64,000 nucleotides of DNA from Pseudomonas sp. DY-1 (GTDB lineage: Bacteria; Pseudomonadota; Gammaproteobacteria; Pseudomonadales; Pseudomonadaceae). The notes under the pieces are model-generated. The model did no database searches. It saw nothing but the letters and a program-made list of their open reading frames with translations, and was not told the DNA's origin. The stretch lies in assembly GCF_003626975.1 (NCBI RefSeq), contig NZ_CP032616.1:806001-870000 (forward strand), given 5' to 3'. The translations under genes and the position numbers were made by a program. This document shows positions 9,037 to 16,986 of the stretch, in pieces. Each line of letters opens with the position of its first letter. Within the stretch, counting starts at the first letter, position 1.

Positions 9037-9215
9037 CCCGTGTGTGCGACAGGCCCAATGAGATGGCGTACAGGCCCGATGACGGCAGGGTCAGATCGAG
9101 CCGCGAGGTGTCGGCACCGCGCACTATTGCGGCCAATTGGCCAAGAGCGGGGTCATTCAGTTCGTACTTTTTCAGGAAGGCATCGAAGCTGCACAGCTAA
9201 TCATCGTGGCTGATC
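9037..9215 (-). pseudogene. Broken second ChrB-type gene (ChrB C-terminal domain)
   Basis: The minus strand encodes ISHDD, a TAG stop, LCSFDAFLKKYEL, then NDPALGQLAAIVRGADTSR and LDLTLPSSGLYAISLGLS. This follows the ChrB C-terminal domain consensus (FSH-GD-CSFDALL, IVRGADTDRLDLAPQAAGLLAISLGLS). After that the frame shifts and only HGMLEHGK remains of the expected EQGMVLYDALY ending before the palindromic repeat. The N-terminal part is missing. It lies directly downstream of the rhodanese gene of the chromate operon, so it was probably the operon's fourth gene. Confidence 0.75.
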
Positions 9216-9237
9216 ATGCAGCACCTCTTGCCTGTGT

Positions 9238-9558
9238 CTACAGGCTCTGGGTGGGCTGACCGGCGGCGCGCCAGCCGGTGAAACCATCGATCAGGTAGCG
9301 GGCGTCTAGCCCCATGGCTTCCAAGGTCGCGGCGATACCCTGGCTGATTTCGTGGCCATGGGCGCAATAGAGCACCACGGGCCTGTCCCGTGGCACCGAG
9401 TCCTTCCAGGCGAACACCGACTCAGGCTCCAGCCACCGCGAACCGGGGATGGCCGCCGCATCTGCCGCGCGGATACCTGCGCGGCGCACATCCAGCAGCG
9501 TGAAATTGCGTCCTGCCGCTTGCCACTCCATCAATTCACAACTCGTGATCCGACTCAT
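9238..9558 (-). CDS. Single-domain rhodanese-like sulfurtransferase
   Basis: 106 residues forming one rhodanese domain. FTLLDVRRAGIRAADA is the CH2A-type motif and VVLYCAHGHEIS is the active-site loop, with the catalytic Cys at residue 65. The C-terminal LIDGFTGWRAAG is also canonical. It lies 10 bp after chrA and is read in the same direction, so it is probably the third cistron. In chromate operons such a protein could manage sulfur or thiol stress; that is inference. Confidence 0.85.
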   Translation of the reverse strand: MSRITSCELMEWQAAGRNFTLLDVRRAGIRAADAAAIPGSRWLEPESVFAWKDSVPRDRPVVLYCAHGHEISQGIAATLEAMGLDARYLIDGFTGWRAAGQPTQSL

Positions 9559-9568
9559 CGCACACCTC

Positions 9569-10933
9569 TCAGGTACGCAACAGATGCACCACCAGCCCTA
9601 CCAGTGCGCAGGCCAGCAACACCTGAATGACGCCCCGCTTGTATCGGAACAGGGCGATCGCTGCTGCCACGGCGATCAGCGCCGACGGCCAATCGAAGCG
9701 GCCGTCGAAGCCTTGGGGCCAGAGCACGTGGTAGCCGAAGAAGAGGGCCAGGTTGAGGATCACCCCCACTACCGCGGCGGTGATCCCGGTGAGCGGAGCG
9801 GTGAACTTCAGCTCGCCATGGGTGGATTCCACTAGCGGTCCGCCGACGAGAATGAACAGAAACGACGGCAGGAAGGTAAACCAGGTAACCAGGGTGGCGG
9901 CTACGGTGCCGGCGAGGAAGGCTTGTTCGGCGCCGAACATGGGGTGCACATAGCCACCGATGAAACCGACGAAGGCGACGACCATGATCAGCGGCCCCGG
10001 TGTGGTTTCCCCCAGGGCCAGGCCGTCGATCATCTGAGTCGGTGTCAGCCAGCCGTAGTGGCCCACCGCGCCCTGGTACACGTAGGGCAACACGGCATAG
10101 GCACCGCCGAAGGTGAGCAGCGCGGCCTTGGTGAAGAACCAGCCCATCTGGGTCAGGGTGCCCTGCCAACCGAACAGCGCAGTGAGCAGGCCCATCGGCA
10201 GCACCCAGAGTAGGGCGCCCACGGCTACCAGGAGCAACAGGCGTGACCAGCGAAAGCGCGCATGCTCGGGTGTAGGCGTGTCGTCATCGATCAGCGCCGG
10301 GCCGTAGGTGGTCTTCGCTGCGCCATGGCCGCCACCGAGAGCGAACCTGTCCGGGGCGAGACGACCACCGATGTAACCGATCAGGGCAGCTCCCAACACG
10401 ATCAAGGGGAAGGGGACATTCAGCGCGAAGATGGCCATGAATGAGGCGGCGGCGATGCCCCACAACCAGTTGTTCTTCAGGGCGCGCGATCCGATGCGGT
10501 GGGCGGCCTGGACCACGATGGCGGTGACTGCCGGCTTGATGCCGTAAAACAGACCGGCGACCACCGGCACTTCGCCGAAGGCGATGTAGACCCAGGACAG
10601 GGCGATCAGGATGAACAACGAGGGTAATACGAAGAGCGCGCCGGCAATGACGCCTCCCCAGGTCCGGTGCATCAGCCAACCGATGTAGGTCGCAAGCTGC
10701 TGGGCCTCCGGCCCGGGCAGCAACATGCAGTAGTTCAGGGCGTGGAGGAAGCGTCGCTCGCTGATCCAGCGCCGCCGCTCCACGAGCTCCTGGTGCATGA
10801 TGGAAATCTGCCCGGCGGGTCCGCCGAAACTGATGAAACCCAGCTTCAGCCAGAACAGGAAGGCCTGGAACAGCCCCACGGGGGCGGTTCCGGTTTGTGT
10901 CTGCCCGGCGGTACGCATGGTGTGCTCACTCAT
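9569..10933 (-). CDS. chrA: Chromate efflux transporter ChrA
   Basis: 454 residues from ATG 10933. This start overlaps the chrB stop codon by 8 bases, with GAAGAGAAAAACG upstream as ribosome-binding site. The long-chain CHR architecture is plain: two homologous halves, each with an LxFGGP-like motif (FISFGGPAGQISIMHQELVERR in the first, LLTFGGAYAVLPYVYQGAV in the second) and PGP motifs (LLPGPEAQQ and TTPGPLIMV). ChrA exports chromate from the cytoplasm. It is translationally coupled to chrB. Confidence 0.93.
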   Translation of the reverse strand: MSEHTMRTAGQTQTGTAPVGLFQAFLFWLKLGFISFGGPAGQISIMHQELVERRRWISERRFLHALNYCMLLPGPEAQQLATYIGWLMHRTWGGVIAGALFVLPSLFILIALSWVYIAFGEVPVVAGLFYGIKPAVTAIVVQAAHRIGSRALKNNWLWGIAAASFMAIFALNVPFPLIVLGAALIGYIGGRLAPDRFALGGGHGAAKTTYGPALIDDDTPTPEHARFRWSRLLLLVAVGALLWVLPMGLLTALFGWQGTLTQMGWFFTKAALLTFGGAYAVLPYVYQGAVGHYGWLTPTQMIDGLALGETTPGPLIMVVAFVGFIGGYVHPMFGAEQAFLAGTVAATLVTWFTFLPSFLFILVGGPLVESTHGELKFTAPLTGITAAVVGVILNLALFFGYHVLWPQGFDGRFDWPSALIAVAAAIALFRYKRGVIQVLLACALVGLVVHLLRT

Positions 10934-11867
10934 CGTTTTTCTCTTCATTCGCAAAGGCGGTCAGCAGGCCATCGAAGATGGCGCTGGCGGCGGCCAGCAG
11001 CTGATCGTCATCAAGGATGCTTTCCCGCAGGCCGGCCAGAACGCGTTCGATGCCAGCTGCTTCCACCGGCTGAACGCCCCCTACATCCAGGTAGTGCACC
11101 AGGGCAGCGACCCGTTCCAGGGAAAATGCATTCAGCTCGAAGCTGGCTTGCAGGGTCTCGAAGGTGACGCGGTTGCCGACGTGGCTGAAGGTGGCACCGT
11201 CGAAATCGAATCCGAGCGCATCCACCGGGCAATCTTGGGGAGAGTCCAGCCAGAGGATGCGTGCGTCGTGATCGATGAAGCGGCGGATCAGCCAGGCGCT
11301 GGCCAAGCGGTCGACCCAAGGGCGCTTGCGGGTCGCCCAGCTACGGCCCTGGTAATCCTGTTGCCTGAGCACTGGAATGGGCTGGTCATGGCTGCATGGC
11401 TCGTCTGCCGACAGGGCACGGCTGACGGCGGTTTCCAGCTCTTGCAGAGCCGTATCGACGTCCTGGCGGGGCTGGCCAGGGAAATAGTCGATGGCGATCA
11501 ACTGGGCGAAGGCCTTGCGCAGCTTGCGGATTTGCTTGGTAGAGCCCAGCGCATTCTCGGTCGTCAGCTGGCCACGGCATGCGTCGACCTCGGCGCGCAG
11601 GCTTGCGTAGTCCTCGCTGCGGTCGAAAAGCGGAATGAAGCGCTCACCCTGCGGGTCCTGGATGGGGAGCAGGTAGGCGGTGCCATTGATCGAAAGGATG
11701 TCGCGCTCGATGTCGGCGAGGGCTTCGCGGCAGGCGTCGCTGTCAGGGAGCAGATACACCCCGTCCCGCAGCACTGCGGCGCCGCAGGCTTTCAGCGCCC
11801 GCCAGGCGCGCATGCGCGCGGTGGCGTTGGCAGTAGGGAGGGCGAGAACAAGGGATATCCAGCGCAT
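10926..11867 (-). CDS. chrB: Chromate resistance regulator ChrB
   Basis: 313 residues. The N-terminal half begins MRWISLVLALPTANATARMRAWRALKACGAAVLRDGVYLLP, the ChrB N-terminal domain. The C-terminal ChrB domain starts around residue 181 (KRPWVDRLASAWLIRRFID) and continues with FDFDGATFSHVGNRVTFETL and VHYLDVGG. ChrB acts as a chromate-responsive regulator of chr operons in characterised systems. It is first in the operon, and an inverted repeat lies 9-33 bp before its start codon. Confidence 0.9.
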   Translation of the reverse strand: MRWISLVLALPTANATARMRAWRALKACGAAVLRDGVYLLPDSDACREALADIERDILSINGTAYLLPIQDPQGERFIPLFDRSEDYASLRAEVDACRGQLTTENALGSTKQIRKLRKAFAQLIAIDYFPGQPRQDVDTALQELETAVSRALSADEPCSHDQPIPVLRQQDYQGRSWATRKRPWVDRLASAWLIRRFIDHDARILWLDSPQDCPVDALGFDFDGATFSHVGNRVTFETLQASFELNAFSLERVAALVHYLDVGGVQPVEAAGIERVLAGLRESILDDDQLLAAASAIFDGLLTAFANEEKNDE

Positions 11868-11875
11868 GATGTAGA

Positions 11876-11900
11876 GTATCTAACAAAATATGTCTGATAC
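11876..11900 (-). promoter_or_regulatory. Candidate operator of the chromate operon
   Basis: An imperfect dyad with outer GTATC and GATAC arms and inner TGT/ACA bases around an A/T-rich centre, immediately upstream of chrB. Position and symmetry suit a repressor site, possibly for ChrB itself. No experimental consensus was available to compare. Confidence 0.45.
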
Positions 11901-11986
11901 ATTACATTAGTACTTGCTGTCGTATAAAAGAAGATCCGCCTGTCCAAGCGACCTCGGCTTTTGGGGCGATTGGATATTGGCGAGCC

Positions 11987-12145
11987 GGACTACCCGCTGC
12001 ACGCCGTCCGGACCGCAGGCGTGCAGTTCGCCGAACATGGCGCGCTTCCAGCCGCCGAAGCTGTGGTAGGCCATCGGTATCGGCAGCGGCACGTTGACAC
12101 CGACCATGCGCACTTCGATCTCGTCGCAGAACAGGCCTACTCGTG
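11987..12145 (-). pseudogene. Fragment of methylmalonate-semialdehyde dehydrogenase
   Basis: The minus strand encodes [20 protein letters not shown], then RAMFGELHACGPDGVQR. This is the C-terminal signature of CoA-acylating methylmalonate-semialdehyde dehydrogenase (MmsA: [22 protein letters not shown], followed by RSLFGDHHAYGPEG). Only about 50 residues are left, without active-site Cys or Rossmann part. It sits between chrB and the oxidoreductase gene. Confidence 0.8.
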
Positions 12146-12180
12146 AACTCTCTGCACTGTGGTCATGCCTACGTTCCTCG

Positions 12181-14241
12181 TCAGATATCCAGGACCAGTG
12201 GCTGTACGCCGCTTTCATCTTCCGCGGGCACGGCGCAGCAGATGAGCGCCGTGCCCGCTTCCGGCATTTCTGCCGGGGGGTTGGGATAGTGCACCTGCCC
12301 GCTGAGCACTCGTGTGCGGCAGGTGCCGCATGAGCCGCCGCGGCAGCTGAAGTCGGGAGACAGCCCACGGCTTTCCGCCAGTTCCAGCAGGCTGCCGCTA
12401 TCCGGTTTCCAGCGGGCTTCCTTGGCCGAGGCGGAGAAGTACACCGGCACCGGTGATGTCGCCGCCGGCGGCTGGGCGGGCTTTGGCGGTTGCGCGTCGT
12501 CATTGCGTCGCAGCGTCGAGGGGCCGAAGGTTTCGGCGTGGATGCGCCCATCGGCGATGTTCAGCGCGCGCAGACCGTCGTAGATGGCCTGGGTAAAACT
12601 CCCCGGCCCGCACAAGTAGAAGTCGTAGTCGTCCAGTGGCAGGTGGGACTTGATCTCCGCGATGTCGATGCGTCCGGTCAGCTCATGGTCGCGCCCCTGA
12701 ATGGCGTCCTCGCCCGGATTGCTCAGCGCACGGCGCACCCGCAACAAGTCAGGGCAACGCTGGCGCAGTGCCTCGATCTCCTGTTGAAAGGGCAGTTGCT
12801 GCAAGGTCCGCGCGGACTGGAACAGGTAGATGCGGCGGTTGCGACCCTGTGATTCGTTCTGCGCAACGAGTTCCCGCAGCATCGAGAGCAGTGGGGTAAT
12901 GCCAACGCCCGCGCCGATCAGCACCACGGGCCGCTCGGTGTCGCCGGCAAGGGTGAAGTTGCCCATGGGCGCGCGTACTTGCAGCCGGTCGCCGACCTGG
13001 AGCTGTTCGTGCAGGTGGCGTGAGGCCCTCCCTTGTGCCTTGACGCTGATGCGCAGGTGGCCGTCCGACGGCGCGCTGGAGAGGCTGTAGGTGCGGATCA
13101 GTACGTCTTCGCCGTTACCCGCGGGAATGCGCAGCGGCAGATGTTGACCCGGTGTGAAGCTCACCGTCGCACCGTCTGGGGGCTGGAGGTAGAAGGAGCG
13201 GATGTCCTGGCTCTCCTGTTCCAGGCGAGCCACTTGCCATTCCTGCCACTGCTGGCGCTGTTCGCGCTGGCGCAGCTTTTCGTCGGTCTCGGCCCATGTG
13301 CCGGTCATCAGGCTGGTTGGCGCGTACTCCTGGAAATCCCAACGGATCGACAAGGCGCGCGGCCGTAGCACGGCCTGCTGCACGTCGAAGCTCCAGAGAC
13401 GCTCGGCGCCCTCGAAGGCGGCGATCATCGGGCTGTCGAAGATCAGTTCCGTGGTCCCGGACAGTTGCAGCACGTCGCCGCTGGCGAAGTCGACGAAAAG
13501 TAATCCGGCGATCGGGTTGAGCTGCAGGTTGCCCAGGGTGTTGAAGTGCAGGTTGCCGGCGTAGTCCGGGATGGTCAGGCGATTGCCCGTGACCTTGACG
13601 AAGCTGGGCCGACCGCCGCGATGGGAAACATCCACCGAGCGTTGCCCGTCCTCGTGTTCGACGTAGCTGGCAACGAAGAAGGTGTCGGCCTTGCGGATAA
13701 TGTCCGCCAGCGTCTCGTTCAGCGCCAGGAAGTCCTGGCGCGGGTTGCGCTCGCCGTTCCGTTGTTCGTCGCGGGTATAGGCGCGTTGCTGGATGTACTG
13801 CGGGCAGTTGCCGAAGGCGTGCTCGACGGCGACCTCCAAATGGTCCGCTTCGACTCGCTGCAGGATGCCGTTGATGCGGTTGCGCCGACGTGTGTGCAGC
13901 TCGATGCCCAGCATGCCGATGGCGCCGCCGGCTTGCAGGCCGCTGGCGGCTGGGTCCTGGCCGTCTGGTTTGGTGGCCAGCACCAGACGCCGGGGATCGG
14001 GCGAGGTGACGAAGCCTTCTGGCCCTTCGAGCAGCGTCGCCCAGGGGCGTCCCTGGTCATCCACCGCGCCGGCGACCATGAACGGCAGCTGGTGATAGAA
14101 GTCGCGGTGCTGATCGGGCATGTAGTCGCGGATTACCCGCTGACCGAAGACTTCCATGCGCTCGGAGACACCGACGCGTTCCTGGAGCGCCTTTTCACCG
14201 GCATGCCAGGGTGAGTGGCGGTGCTTGGGAAGATGGTCCAT
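12181..14241 (-). CDS. Three-domain PNPOx-like / flavin reductase / 2Fe-2S oxidoreductase
   Basis: 686 residues from ATG 14241, eight bases after GAGG; the GTG at 14250 is less likely. Three modules are visible. Residues 1-300 are a pyridoxamine-phosphate-oxidase-like flavin fold (FYHQLPFMVAGAVDDQGRPW, LRPRALSIRWD at its end). Residues about 330-570 are a ferredoxin reductase (RTYSLSSAPS for FAD, GAGVGITPLLSML for NAD(P), YLCGPGSF). The last 90 residues are a plant-type 2Fe-2S ferredoxin with C-x4-C-x2-C (SCRGGSCGTC) and a final ICCAVP. Such fusions pass electrons from NAD(P)H to an unknown acceptor. The glutathione transferase gene lies 51 bp upstream on the same strand. Confidence 0.88.
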   Translation of the reverse strand: MDHLPKHRHSPWHAGEKALQERVGVSERMEVFGQRVIRDYMPDQHRDFYHQLPFMVAGAVDDQGRPWATLLEGPEGFVTSPDPRRLVLATKPDGQDPAASGLQAGGAIGMLGIELHTRRRNRINGILQRVEADHLEVAVEHAFGNCPQYIQQRAYTRDEQRNGERNPRQDFLALNETLADIIRKADTFFVASYVEHEDGQRSVDVSHRGGRPSFVKVTGNRLTIPDYAGNLHFNTLGNLQLNPIAGLLFVDFASGDVLQLSGTTELIFDSPMIAAFEGAERLWSFDVQQAVLRPRALSIRWDFQEYAPTSLMTGTWAETDEKLRQREQRQQWQEWQVARLEQESQDIRSFYLQPPDGATVSFTPGQHLPLRIPAGNGEDVLIRTYSLSSAPSDGHLRISVKAQGRASRHLHEQLQVGDRLQVRAPMGNFTLAGDTERPVVLIGAGVGITPLLSMLRELVAQNESQGRNRRIYLFQSARTLQQLPFQQEIEALRQRCPDLLRVRRALSNPGEDAIQGRDHELTGRIDIAEIKSHLPLDDYDFYLCGPGSFTQAIYDGLRALNIADGRIHAETFGPSTLRRNDDAQPPKPAQPPAATSPVPVYFSASAKEARWKPDSGSLLELAESRGLSPDFSCRGGSCGTCRTRVLSGQVHYPNPPAEMPEAGTALICCAVPAEDESGVQPLVLDI

Positions 14242-14292
14242 GGCAGACACCTCGTTGGAAGGCTGCCGGATTCCCGGCAGCGGACGGCTGAT

Positions 14293-14916
14293 TCAACCGG
14301 CTTGCAAGCCCGCGGCGGTGCGCTGCATGGGGACGAAACCGGGGAGCGCCTCGATCCGGGCCAGCCAGGCACGCAGGTTCGGGTAGTCCTGCAGCGACAC
14401 GTTGCCTTCCGGCGCGTGTGCGATGTAGGCGTAGTTCGAAACATCGGCGATGGTCGCGGCATCGCCAGCGAGGAAGGGGGTCTTCGCCAGCTCGCTGTCC
14501 ATCACCTGGAACAGTGTGTGGGCGCGGGTGAGGACTTCCTCGGTGTTGAAGTTGGCGCCGAACACCGTGTTCAACCGCGCTGCTGCCGGGCCGAAGGCAA
14601 CCAGGCCGGCGGCTACCGACAGCCAACGCTGCACGCGTGCCGCTCCCTGCGGGTCTTCAGGCAGCCAGTTGTTGCCGTACTTCTTCGCCAGGTAGACGAG
14701 GATGGCGTTGGAGTCGCTGACGATGGTGCCGTTATCGTCGATGACCGGCACCTGGCCGAAGCTGTTGAGGGCGAGGAATTCGGGGTGCTTGTGGGCACCC
14801 TTGGCGAGGTCGACGAAGACCAGCTCGGTAGGCAGCTCCAGAAGCGAGAGCAGTAGCTCGACGCGGTGCGCGTGGCCGGACAGCGGGTGGCGGAAGAGTT
14901 TGATGGGGCGGGACAT
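14293..14916 (-). CDS. Glutathione S-transferase family protein
   Basis: 207 residues from ATG 14916 ([20 protein letters not shown]). The thioredoxin-fold N-terminal domain includes [24 protein letters not shown], the cis-Pro glutathione-binding motif. A helical C-terminal domain follows, with [18 protein letters not shown], the N-capping and hydrophobic staple motif. The frame is open to 15024 but upstream sequence lacks domain character. Same strand as the oxidoreductase downstream, suggesting a shared xenobiotic or redox-stress role. Confidence 0.9.
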   Translation of the reverse strand: MSRPIKLFRHPLSGHAHRVELLLSLLELPTELVFVDLAKGAHKHPEFLALNSFGQVPVIDDNGTIVSDSNAILVYLAKKYGNNWLPEDPQGAARVQRWLSVAAGLVAFGPAAARLNTVFGANFNTEEVLTRAHTLFQVMDSELAKTPFLAGDAATIADVSNYAYIAHAPEGNVSLQDYPNLRAWLARIEALPGFVPMQRTAAGLQAG

Positions 14917-15073
14917 GGCAGCGACTCCGAATCGGGTGGGGGGAGGCAGCGCCGAGTCGGACCGGGTCGGGGTTCTCGCGCTGATGGATGCATCCTGCGC
15001 CGTGACGAGCAGCAGCAGAATCACCAGTCAGGACAATCCAGCATTTCAGAATCCGAAAGAATGGCGCCAAGGC

Positions 15074-15967
15074 TCAGCCGCGCAGGGCCGGATGGGCGCG
15101 CAGGCGGGGCACCGCGAAGTCGAGGAAGGTCCTGACCCGCGCAGCGGCGCGGCGGCCCTCGCGGTAGATCAGTCCTACCGGCAGGCCGGGAGCCGCGAAG
15201 TCTTCCAGCACCGCTTCAAGCCGGCCTTCCTGCAACTCCTGATGCGCCTCATGGCTCATGCAGCGCGTCAGCCCCAGGCCCAGGGTGGCGGCACGGATCG
15301 CCGCGTTGCGGGTACTGCAGGTCAGCCGCGGGGCCAAGCGTACCGAGCGCGGCGCCCCTTGGTGGAGGAAGCGCCACTCGCTCATGGCGCCGGTGGCAAT
15401 GATCAGATGCGCCTTGAGATCGTCGGGCGTTTGCGGCCGCCCCTGGCGAGCCAGGTAGTCCGGTGCCGCGCAGACGATGGGGTTCACGATTCCCACCGGC
15501 AAGGCAAAGTCCGAGGAATCGGGCAGGTGGCCGATTACCAGAGCGACATCGATACCGTCCTCCAACAAATGGGGCACGTCTTCGTGGGTCTGGGCGATCA
15601 GTCGCACGTCCGGGAAGGCTGCCAGGTAATCGAGGGCGATGGGCGCGAAAACCTGGTGGGTCATCAGCAGCGGCACCGAAATGGTCAACTGCCCGGCCGG
15701 GTGCGCGTGCAGGCCAGTCACCGAACTCTCCGCTTCGGCGATCTCCTGCAGGAGCTGCCGACTGCTCGTGGCGAAGGCTTCCCCGGTGACGCTCAAACCG
15801 ATGCCGCGCGGCCCCCGCAGCAGCAGCGTGGTCTGCAGGCGCGTCTCAAGCGCGGTGACCATGCGCATCACGGTCGCCGTGGACAGGCCGAGCAGCCGGG
15901 CCCCGGCGGCAAGGCTACCGGCCCGCGCCACGGCGTCGAACACTTCCATTTCCCGGTAACGGCCCAA
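15074..15967 (-). CDS. LysR-family transcriptional regulator (TTG start)
   Basis: 297 residues if translation begins at TTG 15967. GGAG stands seven bases before that TTG, and the protein then opens LGRYREMEVFDAVARAGSLAAGA, matching the usual LysR opening; the first ATG would cut into the first helix. The helix-turn-helix follows (STATVMRMVTALETRLQTTLLLR). The effector domain is intact. It begins four bases after the stop of the upstream LysR gene, so the two are almost certainly co-translated. Confidence 0.85.
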   Translation of the reverse strand: MGRYREMEVFDAVARAGSLAAGARLLGLSTATVMRMVTALETRLQTTLLLRGPRGIGLSVTGEAFATSSRQLLQEIAEAESSVTGLHAHPAGQLTISVPLLMTHQVFAPIALDYLAAFPDVRLIAQTHEDVPHLLEDGIDVALVIGHLPDSSDFALPVGIVNPIVCAAPDYLARQGRPQTPDDLKAHLIIATGAMSEWRFLHQGAPRSVRLAPRLTCSTRNAAIRAATLGLGLTRCMSHEAHQELQEGRLEAVLEDFAAPGLPVGLIYREGRRAAARVRTFLDFAVPRLRAHPALRG

Positions 15968-15971
15968 GGCA

Positions 15972-16886
15972 CTACTCCGCCGCAATGGCCTGCAGCGCCG
16001 GATCGTTGCGCAGGCGCTCGAAGCAGTGGTCGACGAAGGTGCGGACCTTGGCGGATACCCGCGTGCCGCCCTGATGCAGCAGGTGAATGGGGAGCGGCGG
16101 GATGCTGTACTGCTCGAGGACGATTTCCAGCTCGCCTCGGGCGACGGCTTCGGCAACCTGATAGGACAGCACCCGGGTATAGCCCCAGCCCCTGCGTGCG
16201 GCGTGGATCGCCGCATTATTCGAACTGACCACGAAGCGTGCCTGGGGGCGCTGGGTAATGGGCCCTTCAGGTCCGATGAACTGCCAGTCGGTCAGCAGTG
16301 AGCTGGCCGAGGACATCACCACCGGCGCGCCGAGCAGATCGGCAGGTGTCGCGGGCCTTCCAGCCGATTCGAGGAAGGCCGGAGCAGCACAGATCACTTG
16401 GCGGACTTCACCGACCTTCAGCGCGGTCAGGTCGCCCTCGGGTAGCTGGCCGATGCGCAGGGCGACGTCCACACCTTCGTCGATCATGTTCACCACCCGA
16501 TCCACCAGCATGGCGTTGATCGTCACCTCGGCATGGGCGGCGAGGTAATCGGCAATCAACGGCACCATGTACAACTCGCCGAAGATCACGGGGGCGGTCA
16601 CGGTGAGATTGCCGCGTGGGCGCAGAGCGCTGCCGGAGGCCAACTCCTCCGCTTCCTCCAGCTCCAGCAGGATGCGCCGGCAGTCTTCCACGTAGCGCCG
16701 TCCGGCCTCGGTCAGCCGGACGCTGCGCGTACTGCGCGCCAGCAGCAAAGTGCCGAGCCGCGCCTCCAGCGCCGCGATCGCACGGGTCACGCTGGGCGGC
16801 GAGAGACCCAACTGCTTCGCGCCCGCCGCGAAACTTCCCGCTTCCGCCACCACCACCAGCACTTTCATTTCCTGGAACCTGTCCAT
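15972..16886 (-). CDS. LysR-family transcriptional regulator
   Basis: 304 residues, opening MDRFQEMKVLVVVAEAGSFAAGAKQLGLS, with the recognition helix in SPPSVTRAIAALEARLG. The C-terminal half carries the ligand-domain strings VDVALRIGQLPEGDLTALKVG and VICAAPAFL. It is about 41% similar by eye to the LysR gene that follows, so the two may be tandem duplicates. It lies 100 bp after the epoxide hydrolase gene on the same strand. Its target is not clear. Confidence 0.88.
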   Translation of the reverse strand: MDRFQEMKVLVVVAEAGSFAAGAKQLGLSPPSVTRAIAALEARLGTLLLARSTRSVRLTEAGRRYVEDCRRILLELEEAEELASGSALRPRGNLTVTAPVIFGELYMVPLIADYLAAHAEVTINAMLVDRVVNMIDEGVDVALRIGQLPEGDLTALKVGEVRQVICAAPAFLESAGRPATPADLLGAPVVMSSASSLLTDWQFIGPEGPITQRPQARFVVSSNNAAIHAARRGWGYTRVLSYQVAEAVARGELEIVLEQYSIPPLPIHLLHQGGTRVSAKVRTFVDHCFERLRNDPALQAIAAE

Positions 16887-16986
16887 GCTTCACCGCTTCG
16901 TGCCTGCAACCTGACGAGGAAGTATGCATGGCGACGATTGGCTGCAGTGCTGAAATCATCGCGAAGCAGGCATTTGGCTGATGCAG

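Noticed and set aside
11907..12551. Long minus-strand frame through the MmsA fragment
   Set aside because: Only its downstream 50 codons resemble a protein; the rest is the antisense-frame reading of the oxidoreductase gene.
14702..16228. 508-residue open frame on the plus strand
   Set aside because: Antisense to the glutathione transferase and LysR genes; composition is shadow-like.
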